64,000 nt of DNA from Nocardiopsis alba DSM 43377 (GTDB taxonomy: Bacteria; Actinomycetota; Actinomycetes; Streptosporangiales; Streptosporangiaceae), in the NCBI RefSeq assembly GCF_000341225.1, contig NZ_ANAC01000018.1, positions 124,001 to 188,000 on the forward strand, read 5' to 3'. Positions 27,169 to 36,287 of this stretch are shown one piece after another (within the stretch, counting starts at the first letter, position 1; every line of letters begins with the position of its first letter). The position numbers and the translations under genes were made by a program. Below the pieces are notes generated by a model. It saw only the letters and a program-made list of their open reading frames with translations. It made no database searches and was not told the origin of the DNA.

Positions 27169-30100
27169 CGCATCAACCGCAGGGTGAGGATCTGGAAGGG
27201 GCGGAGGGACAGCTCCACCCGATGAGGGCTCCCCGCGTCCTTCTCGCCCTCGTCCGCCAGGGCCGTGGAGAGGAGCTCCGGGGCCTCCTCGTAGTCCTCC
27301 TCCAACAGGTTCACCGCGCTCACCCCGCGGACCGGGAAGCCGGTGGTCAGGGCGGTTCGAGCGCGTCCGCCGCGTGCCTCGTACAGGCGCACCACCACGT
27401 CGCCGGAGCGGTCGTCCGCGAGTTTGACGGCCTCCACGACCACGCCGGGGTCGGCCACGGTCACCAGCGGCTCCACCACCGCGGCGCCCGGAAGCTCCCG
27501 GACCGGAAGGTTGATCCGGTAGCCCTCGCGGACGGCGTCCTCGACCTCCGCGCCCGGGGCCAGCGCGTAGCGGAGACGGTGGACCCCCTGATCGGTCAGG
27601 GGGTCGGGGAAACGCGGCGCCCGCAGCAGGGACAGCCGCACCGTCGTGGTGGTCCCACCGTCGGGGCGCGCGTCATGGGTGACGTCGTGGCCGTAGGTGG
27701 AGTCGTTGAGCACCGCCACCCCGTAGCCGGGTTCGGACACGTGCACCCAACGGTGCGCGCAGATCTCGAACTTGGCCGCGTCCCACGAGGTGTTGGTGTG
27801 GGTGGGACGTTCGATGTGGCCGAACTGGGTCTCGGAGCGGGAGCGCCGGGCGTGCACGTCCAAGGGGAACGCGGCCTTGAGGAGCTTCTCCCGCTCGTGC
27901 CAGTCGACCTCGGTGGCCACGTCCAGCCTTCGTGCCCCCGGTTCCAGGGAGAGCGTCTGGACGACGGAGGAGGAACCGAAGGAGCGCCTGACGCGTACGG
28001 CGGCGGCGGTGGAGGAGAGACCCGCCTCCGCCCTCTCCTCCGGGGCGGGGACGGCGACGGAGTCGGCCTCGGTGAGGTCGGTGACGTTGTTCCGGTAGAA
28101 CTCGTCCACGTCCCAGGCGTCCCAACCGTTGGGGACGTCCTGATGCAGCTGGAGCAGGTTGCCGGTCGTCCCGGGGGCGAGCACCTCGCGTCCCCGCTCC
28201 CCTTCGGAAAGGTCCAGGATCGAGACGACGAGGCCCCGCCGGTCCACGCGCACCGTCAACAGGCCGTTGTCGAGGACGAATCCGTCCTCGTCCGGAGCGA
28301 CGAGCGCCTCGGGCACGTCGTCTCGGGCGACCCGGGAGCGGGGGAGCGCGCCCAGCGCGGGGACCCCGTCACGCTCGTGCGGGGCGGGGTTGAAGAGCAC
28401 GCCGTCCCCGGCCTCGGAGCCCTCGGGGACCAGTGCGGTCTGGGCCCGCGCGATGACGTCGGTCAGCTCCTCGGCGACCTCCCGGTAGGCGACGGCCGTC
28501 TCACGGTGCACCCAGGCGATCGAGCTCCCGGGGAGGATGTCGTGGAACTGGTGGAGCAGGACCGTCCGCCAGATCCGCTCCAGACGCTCGTACGGGTAGT
28601 CGGCCCCCGCCCGGACCGCCGCCGTCGTCGACCACAGCTCCGCCTCGCGCAGCAGGTGCTCCGAACGTCGATTGCCCTGTTTGGTGGCGGCCTGGCTGGT
28701 GTAGGTCCCTCGGTGGAACTCCAGGTAGAGCTCGCCCCACCAGACCGGGGCGTCGGTGTACTCGGCGTGGGCTCGAGCGAAGAACTCCTCGGGGTGTTCG
28801 ATCGTCACCCGGGGCGAACCCTCCAGGTCGCGCAGCCGGGCGGCCCGGCCCAGCATCTCCCGGGTGGGGCCGCCGCCCCCGTCGCCATGGCCGAACGGTA
28901 CGAGGGAGCGGGTGGCGTCGCCCTTGTCCCTGAAGTTGCGGGAGGCGTGTGCCAGTTCCGCACCGGTGAGTTCGGAGTTGTAGGTGTCCACCGGTGGGAA
29001 GTGGGTGAACACCCGGGTGCCGTCCAGCCCCTCCCACCAGAAGGTGTGGTGCGGGAACCGGTTGGTCCGACTCCAGGAGATCTTCTGGGTGAGGAACCAG
29101 TGGGACCCGGACAGGCGCACCAGCTGGGGCAGGGCCGCCGAGTACCCGAAGGAGTCCGGGAGCCACACCTCTCGGGTGTCCACCCCCAGTTCGTCACGGA
29201 AGAAGCGTTTGCCGAAGGTGAACTGGCGGGCCAGAGCCTCGGAGCCGGGCATGTTGGTGTCGGACTCCACCCACATCCCGCCGACCGGGACGAACCGGCC
29301 GGCCGCCACCTCCTCCAGCACACGGGAGAACAGCTCCGGACGGTGCTCCTTGAGCCAGGCCCACTGCTGGGCCTGAGACATCGCGAACACCAGCTCCGGA
29401 TGGTCGGCCGTCAACCCGACGACGTTCGCGCTCGTGCGCGCCACCTTGCGGACGGTCTCGCGCAGCGGCCACAGCCAGGCCGAGTCGATGTGGGCGTGCC
29501 CGATCGCGGACACCCGGTGCGCGCTGGCGGAGGCGGGGGAACTCAGGGTCGGGGCCAGGACCTCGCGGGCGCGCTCGGCGGTCCCGGGGACGTCCTGCGG
29601 GTCCAGAGCGTCCAGGGTCCGGCCGAGCGCGCGCAGCAGCTCCCACCGACGGGGGTCGCCGGTGTCGAGTTCGAGCATCAGTCCACCGGCGACCTCCAGG
29701 TCCAGGGCGAGCTCCCACACCTGTTCCTCGAACACCGCGAGGTCGGCGCGGGCCAGCCGGTAGAGCGGTTCGTCCCGGGGGCCGGGGGCCGTGCCCAGAT
29801 CGGTGGGGGTGAACGGCGGATCTCCGAGGATGATCGGGTTGGCGGCCGCCTCCACGTGGAACTCCACGTCCTGTTCCCCCTCGACGGGGGAGCCCACCGG
29901 GATCCACGCGTTGAGCGGGTTGAGCCCCTTGACCACGGTCCCGTCGGGGCGGTGGACGAGACCCTCGCACTGGAAACCCGGCATGGCCCGGTCGAAGCCG
30001 AGATCGAACACGATCTCCACCCGGCGACCGGTCCACTCCCGCGGGACCCGTCCTCGAAGTCGGAACCAGGTGGTGCCCCAGGCCGGACCCCAGGCGTCGC

Positions 30101-30275
30101 CCACCCGGGCCGGCCCGTACGGCGCGGCGAGGCCCTCCGCGACCGGGACGGGCTCGCCCGGGACGTCCCAGCGCGCCACCTCCAAGGGGATCGACTCCCC
30201 GTACACGGCGGGCCGTACGCGTTCCCGCAGGGCCCTTTCCAGTCGTGCCTCGATCAGCCGCCGGTCGTCATGCAC
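27165..30275 (-). CDS. GH38 alpha-mannosidase
   Basis: Cytoplasmic exo-alpha-mannosidase of glycoside hydrolase family 38, 1036 residues from GTG 30275 (GGAG 9 bp upstream), the normal length for bacterial members. The zinc/catalytic motifs are present: GHAHIDSAWLWPLRET (His-X-Asp zinc ligands) and VWLPDSFGYSAALPQL with the nucleophile Asp. The C-terminal half holds the beta-sandwich domains (NGLLTVRVDRRGLVVSILDL, APGAEVEDAVREGYRINLPV). No signal peptide, so substrates must be imported, fitting the adjacent ABC importer. A perfect 12-bp inverted repeat lies 56 bp upstream of the start and probably binds the ROK repressor encoded at the other side of the importer. Confidence 0.92.
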   Translation of the reverse strand: MHDDRRLIEARLERALRERVRPAVYGESIPLEVARWDVPGEPVPVAEGLAAPYGPARVGDAWGPAWGTTWFRLRGRVPREWTGRRVEIVFDLGFDRAMPGFQCEGLVHRPDGTVVKGLNPLNAWIPVGSPVEGEQDVEFHVEAAANPIILGDPPFTPTDLGTAPGPRDEPLYRLARADLAVFEEQVWELALDLEVAGGLMLELDTGDPRRWELLRALGRTLDALDPQDVPGTAERAREVLAPTLSSPASASAHRVSAIGHAHIDSAWLWPLRETVRKVARTSANVVGLTADHPELVFAMSQAQQWAWLKEHRPELFSRVLEEVAAGRFVPVGGMWVESDTNMPGSEALARQFTFGKRFFRDELGVDTREVWLPDSFGYSAALPQLVRLSGSHWFLTQKISWSRTNRFPHHTFWWEGLDGTRVFTHFPPVDTYNSELTGAELAHASRNFRDKGDATRSLVPFGHGDGGGGPTREMLGRAARLRDLEGSPRVTIEHPEEFFARAHAEYTDAPVWWGELYLEFHRGTYTSQAATKQGNRRSEHLLREAELWSTTAAVRAGADYPYERLERIWRTVLLHQFHDILPGSSIAWVHRETAVAYREVAEELTDVIARAQTALVPEGSEAGDGVLFNPAPHERDGVPALGALPRSRVARDDVPEALVAPDEDGFVLDNGLLTVRVDRRGLVVSILDLSEGERGREVLAPGTTGNLLQLHQDVPNGWDAWDVDEFYRNNVTDLTEADSVAVPAPEERAEAGLSSTAAAVRVRRSFGSSSVVQTLSLEPGARRLDVATEVDWHEREKLLKAAFPLDVHARRSRSETQFGHIERPTHTNTSWDAAKFEICAHRWVHVSEPGYGVAVLNDSTYGHDVTHDARPDGGTTTTVRLSLLRAPRFPDPLTDQGVHRLRYALAPGAEVEDAVREGYRINLPVRELPGAAVVEPLVTVADPGVVVEAVKLADDRSGDVVVRLYEARGGRARTALTTGFPVRGVSAVNLLEEDYEEAPELLSTALADEGEKDAGSPHRVELSLRPFQILTLRLMR

Positions 30276-30330
30276 GGTGGGTCTCCGATCCGTCGTCCCA
30301 TGGCCGTTGCCGGGTACGTTGCCGGCGCCG

Positions 30331-30363
30331 TTCCACTTCGTCAATACTTTGGACGAAGTGGAA
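30331..30363 (-). promoter_or_regulatory. Perfect inverted repeat, putative ROK operator of the mannosidase
   Basis: TTCCACTTCGTC (30331-30342) and GACGAAGTGGAA (30352-30363) are exact reverse complements around a 9-bp spacer. Read on the minus strand the centre is CTTCGTC-CAAAGTATT-GACGAAG, which matches the site at 23891-23913 at 16 of 22 aligned bases with the same spacing. TTGACG inside it can serve as -35 box for the mannosidase gene. Confidence 0.65.
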
Positions 30364-30402
30364 TGGGAGCCCTCCCGGGCCGGTGGTGTCGGCCTCTCGG
30401 TC

Positions 30403-32229
30403 TCAGGACAGGTGGTGCACCTCCTGAAGTCCGTGGACGGGGGTGGGGATCCCCTCGTAGCGGGCCTTGAGCTGCAACGCCAGATACAGCGAATAGTGGC
30501 GTGACTGGTGCAGGTTGCCGCCGTGGAACCACAGCCCCTCCTGGCGGGTCGGTTTCCACATGTTGCGCTGTTCCCCCTCCCAGGGCCCCGGGTCCTTGGT
30601 GGTGTCCGAGCCGAGCCCCCACACCTTGCCGACCCGGTCGGCCACCTCACGTCCGATCAGGTCCGTGGCCCAACCGTTCATCGATCCGTATCCCGTCGCG
30701 TACACCACCAGGTCGGCCTCCAGTTCGGTGCCGTCCTCCAACACCACCGAGGTCTCGGTCAGCCCGGTCACCTGACCGTGCGCCAGGCGCACCCGTCCGT
30801 CCGCGATCAGATCGGCGGCGCCGACGTCGATGTAGTACCCGGAACCGCGCCTCAGGTACTTCATGAACAGCCCGGAGTCGTCGTCGCCCCAGTCCAGGAG
30901 GAAGCCCGCGCGTTCGAGGCGGTCGTAGAACTCCCGGTCGCGCTCCCTGATCCGGTCGTAGACGGGACGTTGGAAGGTGTCCATGATCCGGTAGGGCATC
31001 GAGGCGAAGGTCAGGTCCGCCTTCTGCGTGGTGATCCCGGCGGCCAGGGCCCGTTCGGAATAGAGGTCGCCGAGCCCGAGGTCCATCAACGAATCCGACT
31101 TGACCACGTGCGTCGACGAACGCTGCACCATGGTCACCTCGGCGTCGTTCTCCCACAACGCTCCGCAGATGTCGAAGGCCGAGTTGTTCGACCCGATCAC
31201 GACGGCCTTCTTCCCCCGATAGGCGTCGGGGCCCGGGTGCCGCGAACTATGGTGCTGATCTCCGAGGAAGCGGTCACGCCCCGGAAGTTCGGGGACCACC
31301 GGCTTGCCGGACATCCCCGTGGCCAGGACCAGATGTCGGGGGCGCAGCACGATCTCCTCGCCTGCCCGGTCCACCACGACCGTCCATTCCCCGGTCTCCT
31401 CGTCGTGCTTCGCGCTCAGACAGGTGGTGGAGGACCAGTAGTCGACCTCCATGACCTTCGTGTACATCTCCAGCCAGTCCGCGATCTTGTCCTTGGGGGC
31501 GAAGACCGGCCAGTTCCGAGGGAAGTCGAGGTAGGGGAGGTGGTCGTACCAGACGGGGTCGTGCAGGCAGAGGGACTTGTAGCGACCGCGCCACTGGTCG
31601 CCGGGGCGTTCATGCCGGTCGATCACCAGGTAGGGGACTCCGAGCCGGGTCAGCCGGGCGCCGAGCGCGATGCCGCCCTGCCCGCCGCCGACCACCACCA
31701 CGTACGGCTGGTGGGAGCGTCCCATCCCCTCCAGGACGGCCTCGCGTCGTTCGGCCCAGGTGACGCGGTCGCGACGCGCGCCGTGCTCGGCCCCCATAGG
31801 GCGCCGTTCCCCCTCGGGTTCCTCGTGGCCCTTGAGCTCATAGAGGGTGGTGAGCAGGGTGAAGGCGCCCTCGTCCCGCAGACGCAGATGTCCTCGGCCT
31901 CGGCCGACGGCCGTCTCGAACGCGATCCAGGCCTCGATCACGCCATCGGTCTCGGTGGGTTCCTCGGTGAGATGAAAGCCGGAGGGGTCGGCGGAGTCGA
32001 GGACGGAGCGCAGCATCGTCTCCACTTCCTCGTGGCCCTCGACGGTCTTCAGGTTCCAGGTGAAGGCGACCAGGTCGCGCCAGTAGCAGGTGGGGGCGAA
32101 CATTCCGGTGGCCCGCGCGGTGTCGCGTTCGGTCAGCGCCTCCTCGAAGGCGTGGAGCCAGGTCTCCGCACGATGGCGGACGGCGGTCGGTTCCCGTTCC
32201 CCCGCCCCGGATTTCGCGGATTCTGTCAT
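30403..32229 (-). CDS. FAD/NAD(P)-dependent monooxygenase with N-terminal NTF2-like domain
   Basis: 608-residue flavoprotein. Residues 1-150 look like an NTF2/SnoaL-type fold (HAFEEALTERDTARATGMFAPTCYWRDLVAFTWNLKTVEG). The flavin-containing monooxygenase part follows with the FAD Rossmann motif VVVVGGGQGGIALGARL, an FMO-type FLGDQHHSSRHPG and a second Rossmann motif VVIGSNNSAFDICGAL for NADPH. It probably oxygenates a small organic substrate such as a ketone or sulphide; the substrate is unknown. ATG 32229 has a perfect AAGGAGG site. It is divergent from a GAF-type regulator, a usual pairing for such oxidoreductases in actinomycetes, with a CRP-like palindrome between them. Confidence 0.82.
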   Translation of the reverse strand: MTESAKSGAGEREPTAVRHRAETWLHAFEEALTERDTARATGMFAPTCYWRDLVAFTWNLKTVEGHEEVETMLRSVLDSADPSGFHLTEEPTETDGVIEAWIAFETAVGRGRGHLRLRDEGAFTLLTTLYELKGHEEPEGERRPMGAEHGARRDRVTWAERREAVLEGMGRSHQPYVVVVGGGQGGIALGARLTRLGVPYLVIDRHERPGDQWRGRYKSLCLHDPVWYDHLPYLDFPRNWPVFAPKDKIADWLEMYTKVMEVDYWSSTTCLSAKHDEETGEWTVVVDRAGEEIVLRPRHLVLATGMSGKPVVPELPGRDRFLGDQHHSSRHPGPDAYRGKKAVVIGSNNSAFDICGALWENDAEVTMVQRSSTHVVKSDSLMDLGLGDLYSERALAAGITTQKADLTFASMPYRIMDTFQRPVYDRIRERDREFYDRLERAGFLLDWGDDDSGLFMKYLRRGSGYYIDVGAADLIADGRVRLAHGQVTGLTETSVVLEDGTELEADLVVYATGYGSMNGWATDLIGREVADRVGKVWGLGSDTTKDPGPWEGEQRNMWKPTRQEGLWFHGGNLHQSRHYSLYLALQLKARYEGIPTPVHGLQEVHHLS

Positions 32230-32250
32230 GAGACGGCCTCCTTGGCGTAA

Positions 32251-32266
32251 CGTGATCGCCATCACA
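32251..32266. promoter_or_regulatory. CRP/GlxR-like palindrome
   Basis: CGTGA-TCGCCA-TCACA matches the CRP-family consensus TGTGA-N6-TCACA at 9 of 10 positions. It sits 22 bp upstream of the monooxygenase start and 93 bp upstream of the GAF regulator, in their shared divergent promoter region. Confidence 0.45.
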
Positions 32267-32358
32267 ACTCGTTCGGTGGAGGCCCCACAAGGGTTGCGGC
32301 CGATTGCGCGACCGTCCCGGATCCACCGCCCCCGACGCGCCGACGAGGACGGTGAAGA

Positions 32359-33636
32359 GTGACGACCTTCCACGCGATCTCCCCCGGAACCGATCTGCCC
32401 TCCCACGCCCGGGCACTGAGTCGAACACGGGACCAGGTCATCGGCGGCTCCCGTGCCGTGGGACGACCGCGCATCCTCGTGGCCCGATCGTGGTCGCGGG
32501 TCCTGGAGATGGGGCTGGATCCCGACGGCGGGAACCTCCGGTCGGTGCTCCCCGCCGATCAGGTCGAGCACAGGCGCAGGGAATCGCCTCTGTCGTCCGT
32601 CGTCGACGAACTGCACCGGATGGTCGGTTCCGCGGCCCGGCTCTCCCGGTCGTTGATGGTGGTCACCGACGCGGACGGGATCGTCCTGTGGCGCGACGGG
32701 GCCACCGGGGTCCGGATGAGCGCCGACCGGCTCGGTTTCGCGGAGGGGGCCCGGTGGACCGAGTCCGCGGTGGGCACCAACGCGATCGGCACGGCCCTGG
32801 CCGAGGCCCAGCCGGTGGAGCTGTTCGCGGCCGAGCACTTCGAGCAGTGCCAACTCCCCTGGTACTGCACGGCGGCGCCGATCCACGACCCCAGGACGGG
32901 GCGCATGCTCGGGGTCGTCGACGTCAGCGGTCCCGCTCTGACCCTGCACCCCATGGTCGCCGCCCTCGTCGCGGGGGCCGCGAGCCTGGTCGAGCTGCGA
33001 CTGGCCGAACACCATCGGGCCCGGCTGGAACGCCTGAGGGTCGCCTCCGGGGTCCGCTCCGCGGGAAGGAAGGGGCCGTACCTGCTCGTGGACGACGACG
33101 GGTGGGTGGCGGAGGGCACCGGGCCGCCGACCCTGGACCGGGTCGCGGCCCCCGCCGAGGGGCGCGCGCTCGCGGTGCCGGGGATGGGGCTCTGCATGCC
33201 CGAGCGGGTGGGGGAGGGGTGGTTGTTGCGTCCGCCATCGGTCCCTCGACGCGATCTCGTAGAGCTACGACTGGATCTATCGGGGGAACCGACGGTGGAG
33301 GTCGTGGGGGGAGGTTCCTGGCGTTCCCGGCTCACCACCAGGCACGCGGAGATCCTTCTCCTGATGCATCTGGTCGGGCAGGAGGGGATCGGAGCCGCCG
33401 CGCTCAGCCGTGTCCTGTACGGGGACGAGGAGCACGTGGTGAGCGTGCGCGCGGAGATCTCCCGGCTGCGTCGGGCCCTGGGCTCGGTGCTGACCTCGCG
33501 TCCCTACCGGGTGGCGCGGGGTGTTCGCTTGAAGGTGGCGACGGGCGACGCCGAGCGGTTGGAGGAGTGCGTCTTCGTGCGGAGGCACGTCTGCCCCGGG
33601 GTGCGCGCGATGATCGCCGCTCGGGGCGGGGCGTGA
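32359..33636 (+). CDS. GAF-domain transcriptional regulator
   Basis: 425-residue regulator of the actinobacterial GAF type, resembling AcoR-like activators that have lost the sigma-54 AAA+ domain. Residues 45-75 carry SWSRVLEMGLDPDGG, the family's typical N-terminal box; the GAF sensor follows (about 85-215) with MVVTDADGIVLWRDG, GTNAIGTALAEAQPVELFAAEHF and CTAAPIHDPRTGRMLGVVDVSGP. The C-terminus (about 330-400) is a winged-helix-like DNA-binding domain (LTTRHAEILLLMHLV ... VVSVRAEISRLRRALG). GTG 32359 has GAGGA upstream. It probably controls the divergent monooxygenase in response to a small organic ligand; ligand unknown. Confidence 0.82.
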   Translation: MTTFHAISPGTDLPSHARALSRTRDQVIGGSRAVGRPRILVARSWSRVLEMGLDPDGGNLRSVLPADQVEHRRRESPLSSVVDELHRMVGSAARLSRSLMVVTDADGIVLWRDGATGVRMSADRLGFAEGARWTESAVGTNAIGTALAEAQPVELFAAEHFEQCQLPWYCTAAPIHDPRTGRMLGVVDVSGPALTLHPMVAALVAGAASLVELRLAEHHRARLERLRVASGVRSAGRKGPYLLVDDDGWVAEGTGPPTLDRVAAPAEGRALAVPGMGLCMPERVGEGWLLRPPSVPRRDLVELRLDLSGEPTVEVVGGGSWRSRLTTRHAEILLLMHLVGQEGIGAAALSRVLYGDEEHVVSVRAEISRLRRALGSVLTSRPYRVARGVRLKVATGDAERLEECVFVRRHVCPGVRAMIAARGGA

Positions 33637-34062
33637 GCCGTTCGGGCGGCGGTGTGCGCGGGCGGAGACCCGCCCCTCGATAGGCCCGACGGTGTGGACG
33701 GTCGCGTCCTCGTGCGAGGGGGCGGACGGTTCCGTGTCGACGTCGGGACCGCCTCGGGGAGAGGGCGACCGTTCCGGAGGGCCGAGTCCGACACAGCGCA
33801 GGCCGCGGAGCATCAACAGGTCGATGGGGGTCGTCACGGGTCTCATGGGCGTGCCTTCCGTGCCGTGCGTCGTCTCGTGGGTCCGGTCCGGGGGTTCCGG
33901 TCACGTTTCGGATGTCGTCATCATTCAGATGATGACGACATCTGGATTGTAGGACAGGGTGGTCGATGGCGGTACCACGAAGGCGCGGACCGGCGATGAC
34001 GTGTGCGTCGGGCATGACATCCTGGGAGCTCCGGAAGTCCGTGCGGGGAGGAACGACAGCAC
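33637..34062. other. Intergenic region upstream of the GntR gene
   Basis: About 425 bp without a gene. The notable element is the perfect 14-bp inverted repeat at 33911-33942, listed separately. The rest shows no coding pattern. Confidence 0.5.
33911..33942. promoter_or_regulatory. Perfect 14-bp inverted repeat upstream of gntR-type gene
   Basis: GATGTCGTCATCAT and ATGATGACGACATC are exact reverse complements around TCAG. It lies 120 bp upstream of the GntR-family gene, in a locally A/T-richer stretch, and is probably an operator (autoregulation, or a site for another regulator). No T-run follows, so a terminator is less likely. Confidence 0.6.
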
Positions 34063-34755
34063 ATGAGCATCGACGCGCCGCGGGGGCGGTCGGCATCGGT
34101 CATCGGATCGCTCGCCGAGAACAGCAGCCTGCGGTCCCGGGTGACGGACGTGCTGCGTCAGGCCATGGTGGCCGGCGAACTCGAACCGGGACGGATCTAC
34201 TCGGCCCCCACGCTGGCCGAACGTCTCGGCGTCTCCGCCACCCCGGTGCGCGAGGCCATGATGGAGCTGGCCCAGGAGGGGCTGGTGGAGCCGCTGAGGC
34301 ACCGCGGCTACCGCGTGGTCGAGGTGGGGGACGTGGTCCTCGACGAGATCATCGAACTGCGCTCGCTCATCGAGGTGCCCACGGTCGGTCGGGTCGCGCG
34401 GATCGCGACGTCCGAGCAGGTCGCGCTCCTGCGACCGCTGGCGGATCGACTCAACGCGACCGCCGCCGCCGGTGAACTCCAGGAGTTCATCGCCACCGAC
34501 ACCGACTTCCATCTGCGGCTGCTGGCCATCGCGGGCAACGGGCGTCTGGTGGAGGAGATCCGCCGTCTTCGCGGGATGTCCCGACTGTCGGCGCTGAGGC
34601 GTCTGTACGAGGAGGACCGGCTCGGGGCCACCGCTCAGGAGCACCACGATCTGCTCGACCTCATCGAGGCCCGCGAGGTCTCCGGGGCCGAGGAGCTCAT
34701 GCGGCGGCACCTGGGTCACGTGCGCGGTGTGTGGGCGGGACGCGAAGAGGTCTGA
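34063..34755 (+). CDS. GntR-family regulator with FCD domain
   Basis: 230-residue FadR-subfamily regulator. The winged helix (about 22-85) reads SRVTDVLRQAMVAGELEPGRIYSAPTLAERLGVSATPVREAMMELAQEGLV, and the all-helical FCD ligand domain (about 100-220) has EIIELRSLIEVPTVGRVA, DTDFHLRLLAIAGNGRLVEEI and EHHDLLDLIEAREVSGAEELMRRHLGHV with the metal-binding Asp/His residues. ATG 34063 follows GGAGGAACG. It precedes the MHS transporter and the ornithine-cyclodeaminase-like gene and probably represses them until their substrate is present; a perfect palindrome lies in front of the transporter. Confidence 0.9.
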   Translation: MSIDAPRGRSASVIGSLAENSSLRSRVTDVLRQAMVAGELEPGRIYSAPTLAERLGVSATPVREAMMELAQEGLVEPLRHRGYRVVEVGDVVLDEIIELRSLIEVPTVGRVARIATSEQVALLRPLADRLNATAAAGELQEFIATDTDFHLRLLAIAGNGRLVEEIRRLRGMSRLSALRRLYEEDRLGATAQEHHDLLDLIEAREVSGAEELMRRHLGHVRGVWAGREEV

Positions 34756-34862
34756 AAGGGCTCCAGGGGCGGGTTCGAAGGGCCTCGGAACGCTGCCGAG
34801 AGCGCGCTCGGGGACGGTCCCGCGCAGGTCACGGCTTGATCGACCTGGAAAGTGGTCTTGCT

Positions 34863-34892
34863 TTGTGCAACGTAAAATTGTACGTTGCACAA
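34863..34892. promoter_or_regulatory. Perfect 12-bp inverted repeat, putative GntR operator
   Basis: TTGTGCAACGTA and TACGTTGCACAA are exact reverse complements around AAATTG. It lies 51 bp upstream of the MHS transporter start, the place for an operator of the adjacent FCD-type GntR regulator. It differs from the palindrome upstream of the regulator gene. Confidence 0.65.
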
Positions 34893-34943
34893 GTTCACAT
34901 CATGAGGCCCGCGTCACGTGGGCCATGACACGAGGAGTACTGC

Positions 34944-36287
34944 GTGTCCTCCCAGCAGTCCGCGGTCGGCCAACCGGCCACCAACCGCCGTGTGCTCATC
35001 GGCAGCCTCAGTGGCAGTGCCATCGAGTGGTTCGACTTCTTCCTGTACGCCACCGCCGCGGCGCTGATCTTCGACAAGCAGTTCTTCCCCAACGACGATC
35101 CCGTCATCTCGTTGATGCTGTCGTACCTGTCGCTGTCGCTCACCTTCTTCATCCGCCCCTTCGGCGGCATCGTCTTCTCCCACATCGGTGACCGCATCGG
35201 GCGGAAGAAGACCCTCGTCATCACCCTGTCGATGATGGGCGGCGCCACCGTCGCGATCGGTCTCCTGCCCACCTACGCCCAGGTCGGCGTCCTCGCCCCG
35301 ATCCTGCTCATCCTCTGCCGGGTCGTCCAGGGACTGGCCATCGGCGGCGAATGGGGCGGGGCGCTGCTGCTCGCCTACGAGTACGCGCCCAAGAACCGTC
35401 GCGGCTTCTTCGGCTCGGTGCCCCAGACCGGCGTCACCATCGGCATGCTCCTGTCCACGATCGCCTTCGCGCTCGTCAGCCTGCTGCCCGACGGAGCCTT
35501 CGAGGCCTGGGGATGGCGGCTGCCCTTCATCGCCAGCCTCGTCCTGGTCTTCGTCGGCCTCTGGATCCGCAAGGGACTGGCCGACACCCCCGCCTTCCGA
35601 GAGGCCAAGAAGAGCGGGAACATCGCCAAACTGCCGATCAAGGACACCCTGCGCGACCACTGGCGCTCGGTCCTCGTGGCGGTCGGCGCCAAGGTCGTCG
35701 AGACCGCGCCGTTCTACATCTTCGCGACCTTCGTGGTCAGCTACGCCACCGGCACCCTGGACATGCAGCAGTCGGTGGTCCTCAACGCGGTCAGCGCCGG
35801 TGCCCTCGTCAGCACCATCTCCATCCTGCTCATGGGATCGCTCTCGGACCGTCTCGGCCGCACCACCGTCTTCCTCGGCGGCGTGGTCCTCATCGCCGCC
35901 TTCGCCGCCCCGTTCTTCCTGCTGCTCGACCTGCGCATGAACTGGGCCGTGTACGCCGCCGTCGTCATCAGCCTCGGCGTGGCCTGGCCCCCGGTCACCG
36001 CCACCCTGGGCACCCTGACCTCGGAGATCTTCACGACCCGGGTCCGCTACACCGGTGTGACCCTCGGCTACCAGATCGGTGCCGCGCTGGCCGGTGGTAC
36101 CGCCCCGCTGCTGGCGACCTGGCTGCTCGCCCGCTTCGACGGCGCCTGGTGGCCCATCGCCTCCTATCTGGTCGTCCTGGCCGTCATCTCCTTCGCCGCC
36201 GTCGCAGTCTCGGGACGCGTCGTCCGCAAGGAGACCGCGGCCATCGCCCGACGTGAAGGAACCGAGAAGACCGAGGTCGACGCATGA
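34944..36287 (+). CDS. MHS-family (metabolite:H+ symporter) transporter
   Basis: 447-residue major facilitator of the MHS type, which takes up organic acids, betaines or amino-acid derivatives. It starts SLSGSAIEWFDFFLYATAAALIF, the diagnostic MHS opening, has the loop 2-3 motif HIGDRIGRKKTL, RVVQGLAIGGEWGGALLLAYEYAP in helix 4-5, and twelve membrane segments. GTG 34944 has GAGGAG upstream; the stop overlaps the next gene as ATGA. With the GntR regulator and the ornithine-cyclodeaminase-family enzyme it forms an uptake-and-reduction cassette, perhaps for a cyclic imino acid such as proline or a derivative; the substrate is inferred only. Confidence 0.88.
   Translation: MSSQQSAVGQPATNRRVLIGSLSGSAIEWFDFFLYATAAALIFDKQFFPNDDPVISLMLSYLSLSLTFFIRPFGGIVFSHIGDRIGRKKTLVITLSMMGGATVAIGLLPTYAQVGVLAPILLILCRVVQGLAIGGEWGGALLLAYEYAPKNRRGFFGSVPQTGVTIGMLLSTIAFALVSLLPDGAFEAWGWRLPFIASLVLVFVGLWIRKGLADTPAFREAKKSGNIAKLPIKDTLRDHWRSVLVAVGAKVVETAPFYIFATFVVSYATGTLDMQQSVVLNAVSAGALVSTISILLMGSLSDRLGRTTVFLGGVVLIAAFAAPFFLLLDLRMNWAVYAAVVISLGVAWPPVTATLGTLTSEIFTTRVRYTGVTLGYQIGAALAGGTAPLLATWLLARFDGAWWPIASYLVVLAVISFAAVAVSGRVVRKETAAIARREGTEKTEVDA

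Noticed and set aside
30331-30363. Terminator for the monooxygenase gene
   Set aside because: The arms are not G+C-rich for this genome, no T-run follows, and the centre matches the operator at 23891; an operator is the better reading, though read-through attenuation is not excluded.
26424-30470. A 1348-codon open frame on the plus strand across the second permease and the mannosidase gene
   Set aside because: It is antisense to GH38 with its catalytic motifs and reads as Gly/Arg/His-rich filler; long antisense frames are expected at this G+C.
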